The translations under genes were made by a program, and so were the position numbers. The notes under the pieces are model-generated. The model saw nothing but the letters and a program-made list of their open reading frames with translations, was not told the DNA's origin and searched no databases. A DNA stretch of 64,000 bases, taken from assembly GCF_044326205.1 (NCBI RefSeq), contig NZ_JBIRCY010000033.1, positions 20,802 through 84,801 on the forward strand, in the 5' to 3' direction. This DNA is from Kumtagia sp044326205 (GTDB taxonomy: Bacteria; Pseudomonadota; Alphaproteobacteria; Rhizobiales; Rhizobiaceae). This document shows positions 25,597 through 32,661 of this stretch, piece by piece; the stretch's first letter is position 1, and every line of letters starts with the position of its first letter.

Positions 25597-26507
25597 TCAG
25601 AAAAGGCGTGGGTCCAGATCGGCGGCGAACCGGCGATGGAACCGGACGTAGCCTCTTTCGGTCGACTTGAGGTGTTCTGCGATGATCGCGTGGAAGCGCG
25701 GCAACCGGTGGAACGGCACCGTCGGATAGGAATGATGCTCAGCATGGTAGGGCATGTTCCAGGCGAAGAACCGGACGAACCTCGTGGTGAAGGTCGTACG
25801 GGTGTTCTCGAGCATGTTGGCGACATGCGGACAGCGTGTGTGCTCGGCCAGCAGGTAGGCGCGCAGGAAGGGCTGGCCGGCAAGCGCCGGTACGATCCAG
25901 GTCCACAAAAGCATGTCTGAGCCGGCGAGCAGGGAGGCTGCCAAAAGCGGGGCGTAGAGCGCAAGGACGACGCGCGCCTCGAACCGGACCTTGGAGCGGC
26001 CCTTCTCCGGGACGTAGGTATCGCGATTTTCGCCTACGGCATTGGCGAACACCACGCGCGCCATGCCGGTCCAGTAAGGAATTCCCGAGAGGTATAGCAG
26101 GTACTGCCCGATCGTTTCCGGCTTCGGGCTCAAGAGTTCGGGGTCGTTGTCGGGGTCGTGGGTATAACGGTGGTGGGCGAAATGGAAATATCGGAACCAA
26201 TTTGGTGGCAGTGCGATCAGGAAGCCCGATACGAACGCGGCGGCGCGGTTTAGCCAGGGGGTCTCGAAGGCGGTTTCGTGGATCGTTTCGTGCAAGAGCG
26301 TGAACAGGAAGACGATGAGCACGCCTTGCGGAACGATCAGCAGCGGCCAGAATGGGATATCAACGCGATCAGGCATGCCGTCAGGACGATCAGTCCGCCG
26401 TGGACGCCGAGGCGCAGGAGGGCCGGCCGATCGGATTTTGCCGTGATGAGGCGGCGCTGCTCGGGCGACAGTTGTGCGATGACGGCGCGGTGATCAATCT
26501 CGGGCAT
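25597..26507 (-). pseudogene. fatty acid desaturase split by an apparent single-base frameshift
   Basis: Membrane di-iron desaturase family. The main frame (25597-26376) has all three histidine boxes: LLHETIHET, HFAHHRYTHD and YHAEHHSYP. The family's N-terminal part lies in a different frame, beginning at an ATG at 26507 (MPEIDHRAVIAQLSPEQRR...) and running through a first hydrophobic helix to a stop near 26338. Adding one base between about 26356 and 26370 would join the two parts into a protein of about 303 residues. The main frame has a Met right at the junction (26376), so a shortened protein lacking the first helix could still be made. This is either a real pseudogene or a sequence error. 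Confidence 0.75.
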
Positions 26508-26575
26508 GCGGAGGAGTTTAGCGGCAAAACCGCTGGGCGGTAGATGTCATGTCGTCGTCGCCGCAAAGAGCGATA

Positions 26576-27091
26576 TCAAGAGATGTCCGGAATGCTATGC
26601 TTCAAATCGACAATCCGTACGATCATCCTGCGGGCGGGATCGAATGGGAGGTCCCGAAAATCAAATGCGGCGTAGAAGGACCGCACACCATCGTCGAGAG
26701 GCTGCGTGACAACGCCGATGCAGCCGATATGCTCGGAAAACCTCAGTGCCGTCAAAAGAGCATACTTCGTCAGGGAACTCGCACAGCCCTGTCCCCGATA
26801 TCTTGTGTCGACGGCAAGTTGTCCGAGCAGGACGACCGGTACGGGGTCTGGCCTGTTTCGCTGCGAAGTCTTGGGCAGATAGGCACGCTCGATCTGCGCC
26901 GCGCTCAGGGAAACAAAGCCGGCAACGGCTTCGCTCGACGCGTCGCAAATTACGCTGGTGCGGGAGGAGTCGTTCTCCTGGTTTGTCCAAGCGTGACGGC
27001 GGAACCAGTGGTTCAACGACGCACGCCCGCAATCGAAGCTGTCGCGGTTCTCTCCGGCGGTCAGTGGACGGGGCGGGGTTAGTCTTCCCAT
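26576..27091 (-). CDS. GNAT acetyltransferase toxin (TacT-like), module 1
   Basis: About 171 residues. GNAT motif A is seen as LLGQLAVDTRYRGQGCASSL, and LTAGENRDSFDCGRASLNHWFRRHA is the typical N-terminus of TacT/AtaT-type toxins, which acetylate aminoacyl-tRNA and block translation. The ATG at 27091 overlaps the end of the DUF1778 antitoxin by 13 bases. This is a standard type II toxin-antitoxin arrangement, with the antitoxin first. The aminoacyl-tRNA target cannot be read from sequence. Confidence 0.87.
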   Translation of the reverse strand: MGRLTPPRPLTAGENRDSFDCGRASLNHWFRRHAWTNQENDSSRTSVICDASSEAVAGFVSLSAAQIERAYLPKTSQRNRPDPVPVVLLGQLAVDTRYRGQGCASSLTKYALLTALRFSEHIGCIGVVTQPLDDGVRSFYAAFDFRDLPFDPARRMIVRIVDLKHSIPDIS

Positions 27092-27345
27092 ACAGGCTTG
27101 CTCACCATCAGTTTCCTGAGCTTCGGCAAGTCCTGCGGCGGGGAGCGCACCCATGCCTCGAATTCTTCCCATTTTTCAGCGGGAATTGTTATCGAACGCG
27201 GCTCCATAAGCTCCAATTCTGCCGCCTCGATCGCTTTGCGGCGGATGAATTCGCTCAGGCTGGTGCGGGCCTGCCCAGCCGCCGCTTCGAGCAGTTCTCG
27301 TTCTCCGGGCGTTACCCGGACGCTGAGGGGCGCCATACTGTTCAT
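27079..27345 (-). CDS. DUF1778 ribbon-helix-helix antitoxin (TacA-like), module 1
   Basis: 88 residues. An N-terminal ribbon-helix-helix (LSVRVTPGERELLEAAAGQARTSLSEFIRRKAIEAAE) is followed by a C-terminal toxin-wrapping segment with ITIPAEKWEEFEAWVRSPP. A GGAG box lies six bases before the ATG at 27345. Just upstream, two CATAC repeats 11 bases apart (27365 and 27376) are a candidate autoregulatory operator. Confidence 0.87.
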   Translation of the reverse strand: MNSMAPLSVRVTPGERELLEAAAGQARTSLSEFIRRKAIEAAELELMEPRSITIPAEKWEEFEAWVRSPPQDLPKLRKLMVSKPVWED

Positions 27346-27364
27346 TTTGATCTCCTACGCTATG

Positions 27365-27380
27365 TCATACAATAGCATAC
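27365..27380. promoter_or_regulatory. CATAC direct repeats, candidate antitoxin operator
   Basis: CATAC at about 27365 and 27376, one helical turn apart, in the A/T-rich stretch 20-35 bases upstream of the antitoxin ATG on the - strand. Ribbon-helix-helix antitoxins bind short repeats spaced this way. Circumstantial. Confidence 0.4.
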
Positions 27381-27402
27381 GACGAATACTGGCGCCAGAT
27401 GG

Positions 27403-28179
27403 TTACCATATGCCACGCGTCAGTCCGGTCCAGAGGTAGAACCACAGCGTCGGGTGATACCACTGTCTCGACGGCAGGCCGGTATCGACCGGCGCCAGCG
27501 GCCCGGCCAGCGCATCATCGATGGCGCGCGTGCAGATGTCGCGGGAGAACGCGGCCTGGGTGAGCGCATAGGTGGCGATTGTGTCGCCCTTCGACGGTTT
27601 TCCGCGCGCCTGTTGCAGCACCGCGCCGGTGTCGACGCCAGTGTCCACCAGATGCACGGTCGTGCCGAAATTTCTCCTGTCGCCTGAGGCCAACGCCCAA
27701 TAGCCGCCATTCATGCCGCGGTATTTCGGTGCGATGCCCGCATGATAGTTGAGCACCGGGCAAGAGATCGAGGCGAGAGTTTCGCGTTTCAGCAGCCGGC
27801 AGCCGGCCAGAAAGACCACTTCCGGGTTGATCCTCTGCAAAGCCGCTAAGAATTCCGGGCTGTTGGCGGAGGGAACCTCGATCGTCCGTTCACGCGGCGG
27901 TGGGGTGGTGTCGAGACTGATTTCGGCCGAAATTCCGGCCAGCCGGTGTGCATAGAGCACCTTCGAGGTGCGGATGATCAGCATCGTGCCGATCTGCCCG
28001 GCGACCGAAATCCAGCCCTGGTGCCGGGCGCGGCGCCTCAGCAGCGCCCATTTCGATTCCGGCTGTTCGAGAATGACCGTCGGCGGCCCGAACTGCGCTG
28101 CGATGGCATTGATGATGCCCCAGATGTGGCGCCCGCCTTCGGTCACCACCACGATGCGGCGCGGCCTCAGAGAATCCAT
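27403..28179 (-). CDS. formyltransferase family protein
   Basis: 258 residues of the formyl_transferase_N family (10-formyl-THF dependent). The catalytic pattern appears as LNYHAGIAPKYRGMNGGYWAL (Asn, His and downstream Asp of VDTGVDTGAVL). It is shorter than methionyl-tRNA formyltransferase and lacks its C-terminal tRNA-binding domain, so it probably formylates a sugar, amino acid or other small amine; enzymes of this size act in polysaccharide modification. Its start overlaps the ExoD gene stop by 13 bases, suggesting an exopolysaccharide context. Confidence 0.82.
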   Translation of the reverse strand: MDSLRPRRIVVVTEGGRHIWGIINAIAAQFGPPTVILEQPESKWALLRRRARHQGWISVAGQIGTMLIIRTSKVLYAHRLAGISAEISLDTTPPPRERTIEVPSANSPEFLAALQRINPEVVFLAGCRLLKRETLASISCPVLNYHAGIAPKYRGMNGGYWALASGDRRNFGTTVHLVDTGVDTGAVLQQARGKPSKGDTIATYALTQAAFSRDICTRAIDDALAGPLAPVDTGLPSRQWYHPTLWFYLWTGLTRGIW

Positions 28180-28826
28180 ATGAGCGTGGCCTGGACCGCG
28201 GCGGTTGCGGCGCCGAAGACGACGGTGACCACGCCGATGGAGGCGATGGCGACGCCGCTGCCGATCGCGAAGAGGATCCCGTCGCGTTCCGACAAAGCGA
28301 GACCGAGGAGGGCCACGGAAAAGGCCGGAAGCCAGTTGCCGAGCGGGATCGGCAGCGTGACGATGATTGCGAGGACAAGCGACATGATGCCGACGATGCG
28401 GTCACCGCGCCGCCGCCAGAACGGCCAGTAGCGCGGGCGGACGAACTCTTCCAGCTTGACCAGCCTGGGGATGACACGATCCATGATCGAGCGGAACTGC
28501 TCGGCCGAGATCGACTTTTCGCCCATGAATTTCGGCAGCCAGGCGCGCTTGCTGCCATAGGTGAGTTGGGCTGCGACCACCAGCAGCGGCAGGCCGAGTA
28601 TGGCCGACGAGGGCGGCGGCAGAGGTAATAGATTGAAGGCGGCGAAGAGGACCAGCAGGGCGGCAAAACTGCGGTCGCCGAGCGCGTCCAGAATGCTGGC
28701 GATGGTGACGCGGTCTTTTGCGTCGGCGGCAAGCCTGGCGAAGAGCTGCGACAGCCGCCGCGGCCTGCGCCGGAAGGGCGCACCGCCAGCCCGGCCGGTC
28801 TCGAAACCATCCATCTCCGTTCTCAT
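28167..28826 (-). CDS. ExoD family exopolysaccharide synthesis protein
   Basis: About 219 residues with the ExoD signature: RVTIASILDALGDRSFAALLVLFAAFNLLPLPPPSSAILGLPLLVVAAQL near the N-terminus and several C-terminal hydrophobic helices. ExoD of Sinorhizobium is needed for normal exopolysaccharide and nodule invasion; its biochemical role is unclear. The start at 28826 (MRTEMDGFE) is preferred to a frame extension to 28865. It overlaps and is probably co-transcribed with the formyltransferase. Confidence 0.85.
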   Translation of the reverse strand: MRTEMDGFETGRAGGAPFRRRPRRLSQLFARLAADAKDRVTIASILDALGDRSFAALLVLFAAFNLLPLPPPSSAILGLPLLVVAAQLTYGSKRAWLPKFMGEKSISAEQFRSIMDRVIPRLVKLEEFVRPRYWPFWRRRGDRIVGIMSLVLAIIVTLPIPLGNWLPAFSVALLGLALSERDGILFAIGSGVAIASIGVVTVVFGAATAAVQATLIWIL

Positions 28827-28962
28827 GCCGCCCGTGCCAACGCCCGCAAGCCCCTGTGCAAGCAAGATATTCTGTTCATGAAGGAGTTAAGTCTTGATGA
28901 CAGTATGATGTTCCAAGGCCGAATGTGGGCCTGGATCGGAATTCCCGCAACGGTTTTCGCTG

Positions 28963-29550
28963 TTATCGTTTGAATTCAAGAATATCGAGCTTGGATTCGT
29001 ATTGGGGCGCCGGGAACTCGATACGCCATTCGCTGGGGCCGGTGCGGAAGGCATATCCCGCCTGGTCGGTCTCCGGGCCGTTGCCGTAGAGTTTTATCCG
29101 TTCGCCACCGATGAAGCCGGAACCCAGATAAATCAAACGCTTGGCGCCGTCGTCGAAGAAGCGGCCGGCGGTGCGCTGCGATCCGGACAGCTTCTCCAGC
29201 ATCCAGCCGGAGCCGTTGTCGGTGACGCGGCACTTGAACCAGCCATAGACGACAAGCTCGGCGAGGCCGCCGGCCTTGATCGTGCGGCATTGCCAGTTGC
29301 CGGTCATGTCGAAATCCTGGAACGAAATCATGCGCTTGGCCACAAGAGCATCGAGCACCGCCACGTCCGCGGGCTCACCCTTGCGCGCTTCGGCGAGGGC
29401 CGCCAGCCGGGTCTGGCCGTATTCGTCCAGGCGTTTCTTGTCGGCCGCGGTGATCAGGTTGACGATCTCGCCGGTGGCGAAGGCGGGCAGGGCGCAGAGC
29501 AACGCAAGGGCGGCAGCGGCGGCGAAGGAGGTGGATTTCTTTGAGGTCAT
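28963..29550 (-). CDS. DUF4893 exported protein
   Basis: 195 residues from the ATG at 29550, which precedes a clear signal peptide (KKSTSFAAAAALALLCALPAFA). The mature protein has LITAADKKRLDEYGQTRLAALAEA and NWQCRTIKAGG..VYGWFKCRV segments that match DUF4893, a periplasmic family without known function. A longer frame reaching 29721 has no signal and is not supported. It is a single gene. Confidence 0.78.
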   Translation of the reverse strand: MTSKKSTSFAAAAALALLCALPAFATGEIVNLITAADKKRLDEYGQTRLAALAEARKGEPADVAVLDALVAKRMISFQDFDMTGNWQCRTIKAGGLAELVVYGWFKCRVTDNGSGWMLEKLSGSQRTAGRFFDDGAKRLIYLGSGFIGGERIKLYGNGPETDQAGYAFRTGPSEWRIEFPAPQYESKLDILEFKR

Positions 29551-29900
29551 TTTTCCAGTCTTATCAATTGACCACGGTGAATGCCGAGCCTGAGTCGTTC
29601 CCGAAAAAGCCGTGGTCGACAACCGCTGCGGGTCTAAGAATCCTGCCTTTCCAATGGCTTGGCTCTCTAGATCGGACTTCTGTTCGTCAGGGGCATGACA
29701 CCGGCGGCTGGAACATGACAAAACCTGGCCGGGAAAGGCAAGGAGCTTGACGGGAGCAGCCAGGACAAGGCCGCGAACTTTCTGTGCCTGGCCGGTTTGA
29801 AGTGAGAGCCGGGACTACGGGCGGACCGCGTTCAAAGATATGTTCAGCAGAGAGGGCGCCGATACGACCCGGCGGCTATCCGGCTCCAATATCCGAGGCG
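29551..29900. other. intergenic region upstream of DUF4893
   Basis: 350 bases without a supported gene between the DUF4893 start and the stop of the PLD-like gene, both on the - strand. It presumably carries the DUF4893 promoter and the 3' end of the PLD transcript. I see no convincing terminator or repeat in it. Confidence 0.4.
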
Positions 29901-31580
29901 TCAGCCTACATCTTCGAACGGTGCTCCCGCGAAATAGGTGCGGCGGCGGGAACGCGGCGTGTCGCCGAAATAGTCGGCCCACCAGTCATCCGTCCGCAGG
30001 AATTTCGGCGCCGGGTTGGCGTTCCTGAAGGTGGTCGATTCCCGGAACGCGTGATGGCTGTAGAGGCGCATGAACTCGCCGAGATAGATGTCGGCGACGC
30101 GCTTGTTGCCCTTGATGACCAGCATGTTCTCGTCGTTGTTGGTCGTCGAGGCGTTGCTGAAATTGGCCGAGCCGGCGATGACGGTCGGGGTGCTGGAGAG
30201 GGGGTCGATCAGCATGAACTTGTTGTGCACGTAGTTCACGTTCTTGTTGAGGCCGGTCAGGCGCTCCTTCACCCAGCCTTCGAGTGCATCGTCGCGGATG
30301 ATGCTGCCGATGGCGAAGACATTGGCCTTGTTGAAGCGTAGCCTGTCGATGGCTCGCTCCTCGGCGATGCGCTCGGCTTCCTGGTCGCGGTCGAACGCCC
30401 GCGTCTTCTTTTCGAGCAGGGCGAACCGCAGCGGTGCTGCCGACGTTCGGTAGACCTCCTTGAACAACTCGTTGATGCCGAAGGCAAAGGTCATGAACAG
30501 GCCGCTGTTGGCCCGCATGGCGAGGTTGCGGTACCATTCGAGCGCGCGCAGGCTGGGGCGCGGGCTGAACACCACGGTGGTGCCGGCGTCTGCCGTGTGG
30601 CCGACGGGTACGGGCGACAGCGCTTCGACGCGCGGTTCCAACTGTGCGTTGGGGAGGTTGGCCTCAAGCAGATCCCAATAGTCCGCGAATTTTTGGGCCA
30701 CGACGGGATCCTCGACGACATGCGCGACATTGGAATGGCCGAAGATGCCGCCTTCCGAAAAATTCGTGCCGCCGGTCCAGACCGCCTGCGGCTGGCCGTC
30801 CTTGACCAATACGATGAACTTGTTGTGTGAGATGTAGGATTTGTTCTCGGTGCGCTGTTTGGAGACGGCGGCGAGGCCCGCATCCTCGACCTCCTCCTCG
30901 TTGCGGGCGCCGGGATTGTCCTTGCGCCGATCATAGACGATTTTGAGCGTCACGCCGCGGTTTCGAGCTTCCGCGAGCCGGCGCAGGAATGGCGCGTAGT
31001 GGAACTCGTAGGCAGCAACGCGCAGTTCGAAGCTGGCGTCCGTCGCCCGTGCGATGAAGCCTGTCATCGCCTCATATAGTCCGCGGGAAAGCCAGTCGAA
31101 GGCGGCGTTGTTCTCGACCTTGTCGGGCGCGCGATAGCCGAAGCGCCTGACATAGGCCTGCGAGCCGGCTACGCCGCTGTTGAAATAAACATCGTGATCG
31201 CCACCTTCGGGCGCCTCGGTGGTGATCGAGATCGAGACTTCGGCAAAAGCCGTCAGCGCCGCCGGCACGCCGTTGAGCGCAGTCACGACATAGGTGTATT
31301 TGCGCCCCGGCTGCACCGTGTAATCGGACCAGCCGAAGCTTTGAATCGGATGCTCCTTGCTGGAATAGGAAGAACCCGAGGGAAATCCCGGGTTGGTCGC
31401 CTCGAAGCACTTCATGCCGCGCAGATATTCGGCCGTATTGCCCTCATGGTCCGTGCGGTGGATCGAAAAGCCGAGAAGGCCGTTGCAGTTGGCTCGCTCA
31501 AGATTGAAGCCCAAAAGGACAACATAGGTGCCAGATATGGCTTGAACTGTCAGTCCATCCTTCGACGTCTTTTTCCGCAT
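29901..31580 (-). CDS. phospholipase D-like protein with two HKD motifs
   Basis: 559 residues. Both catalytic HxK motifs of the PLD superfamily are seen: HNKFIVLVKDG..VWTGGTNFSEGG in the middle and HNKFMLIDPLSSTPTVIAGSANFSNAS near the C-terminus, so one chain forms a complete active site. The first 170 residues contain a fibronectin-like beta region (YTVQPGRKYTYVVTALNGVPAALTAFAEVSI). No signal peptide, so cytosolic or exported by a non-Sec route. Relatives include cardiolipin synthases, nucleases and effector PLDs; the substrate is uncertain. Neighbours give no clue. Confidence 0.85.
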   Translation of the reverse strand: MRKKTSKDGLTVQAISGTYVVLLGFNLERANCNGLLGFSIHRTDHEGNTAEYLRGMKCFEATNPGFPSGSSYSSKEHPIQSFGWSDYTVQPGRKYTYVVTALNGVPAALTAFAEVSISITTEAPEGGDHDVYFNSGVAGSQAYVRRFGYRAPDKVENNAAFDWLSRGLYEAMTGFIARATDASFELRVAAYEFHYAPFLRRLAEARNRGVTLKIVYDRRKDNPGARNEEEVEDAGLAAVSKQRTENKSYISHNKFIVLVKDGQPQAVWTGGTNFSEGGIFGHSNVAHVVEDPVVAQKFADYWDLLEANLPNAQLEPRVEALSPVPVGHTADAGTTVVFSPRPSLRALEWYRNLAMRANSGLFMTFAFGINELFKEVYRTSAAPLRFALLEKKTRAFDRDQEAERIAEERAIDRLRFNKANVFAIGSIIRDDALEGWVKERLTGLNKNVNYVHNKFMLIDPLSSTPTVIAGSANFSNASTTNNDENMLVIKGNKRVADIYLGEFMRLYSHHAFRESTTFRNANPAPKFLRTDDWWADYFGDTPRSRRRTYFAGAPFEDVG

Positions 31581-31732
31581 GACGCTGTTCCCTGGTTTGC
31601 AGGAAATGCATACACTGAAACTTTGAGCGGAAAAACTATATCCAAGAATTTCGTAAAAGTCGAGGCGTCGTATACTATCGGAAGTTGGCTAATATACTCT
31701 CTCGTCGGACAGATCTCGATCGCCCGGCGCCG

Positions 31733-32353
31733 TCACGCAACACGCGACAGGGCAGGGACCAGATCGCCATAGCCGGTGAAGCGGCGCTCGTAGGCAAGGC
31801 CAAGCAATCTGGCCGCGTCCTCGGCAACCTTGTCCAGCGCCGGGTCGTCGGTTTGCGCGAGATAGACGAGTTTTTCGTAGTTGCCGAAGAAATCCTTGAT
31901 CAGTTCCGGATGTCGGTCGAGGCCGAGCGGCTTCATGAAGAAATTATCGAAATGCCGGCACAGGAAGTCGGTCATGTAGAAAGAAAGCATGTCGCGGTCG
32001 CCTTGCGCCTCGAAGGTTTTCGAACCCTGATAGAACGCAAAACAATGCGGGCCTTCCATGCGCTCGACACCATGCTTTTCGATGACGCGGTCGAGCATGC
32101 CGCCGGTTCCGCAGTCTCCATAGCCGACAAAGATGTGGCGGTAGCCTTCGGCCTTCGCCTTGATGATCGCCTTGTCCATCTCGGGCGCGATGCGATCCGG
32201 GCGAAAATGATACTCGGCAGGCAGACAGGTGAGATCCATGTGGTCAAGCGCGCCCTGTGCCTTGACCGCCAGCACCTCTCGCGCCAGCATGCCGCAGGCG
32301 ATAACGAGGACGCGTTCGACGGGCGGTGTCTCGTGATTTTGCTTCGCCGGCAT
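31733..32353 (-). CDS. DUF1638 domain protein
   Basis: About 206 residues with the family features VERVLVIACGMLAREVLAVKAQ near the start and HIFVGYGDCGTGGMLDRVIEKHG in the middle, containing conserved Cys residues. DUF1638 proteins occur almost exclusively beside corrinoid-dependent methyltransferases (MttB/MtbC-type) in bacteria and archaea, which fits this window; their role is unknown. The frame can start at a GTG at 32389 or the ATG at 32353; neither has a good ribosome-binding box. It is separated from the other C1 genes by several kilobases. Confidence 0.82.
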   Translation of the reverse strand: MPAKQNHETPPVERVLVIACGMLAREVLAVKAQGALDHMDLTCLPAEYHFRPDRIAPEMDKAIIKAKAEGYRHIFVGYGDCGTGGMLDRVIEKHGVERMEGPHCFAFYQGSKTFEAQGDRDMLSFYMTDFLCRHFDNFFMKPLGLDRHPELIKDFFGNYEKLVYLAQTDDPALDKVAEDAARLLGLAYERRFTGYGDLVPALSRVA

Positions 32354-32410
32354 GGAACTTGTTTGAGTTTCGACGGTTAAGTTTAGCACTTATCAAAAGA
32401 GGGAGTCACC

Positions 32411-32548
32411 ATGACATCGACCCGCATCGCATCGCTCGCCGTGCTGCTCGCCTGCGCGCTCGCCATTTCGGCCTGCGCGAACACTGTGCGCGGCGTCGGC
32501 AAGGACGTCAAAGGTACCGTCAACGCGGTCGAAGATACGGTCGAGTGA
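32411..32548 (+). CDS. entericidin A/B-like small lipoprotein
   Basis: 45 residues: a hydrophobic signal (TRIASLAVLLACALAISAC) with a lipobox ISAC, then a short mature part NTVRGVGKDVKGTVNAVEDTVE, the standard entericidin pattern. A GAGGGAG box precedes the ATG and a strong terminator follows, so it is a monocistronic unit. These lipoproteins are membrane-anchored and connected with envelope stress; the bacteriolytic role known from E. coli EcnB is not established for alphaproteobacterial members. Confidence 0.88.
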   Translation: MTSTRIASLAVLLACALAISACANTVRGVGKDVKGTVNAVEDTVE

Positions 32549-32573
32549 CCCTCTCGCACGCGTCATGATGTGA

Positions 32574-32600
32574 AAAAGCCCCGGAGCCGGGGCTTTTTTG
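32574..32600 (+). terminator. bidirectional rho-independent terminator
   Basis: AAAAAGCCCCGG, two-base loop AG, CCGGGGCTTTTTT, a near-perfect stem with A- and T-tracts on both sides. It lies 26 bases after the entericidin stop and faces the promoterless side of the RTX gene that ends at 32662, so it can serve both. Confidence 0.92.
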
Positions 32601-32661
32601 TGTCCTGGTAAGATGGAGAGGCGCGGGAACGCCAATCTCCTTGCCTTCTCGGCCGGCTATT

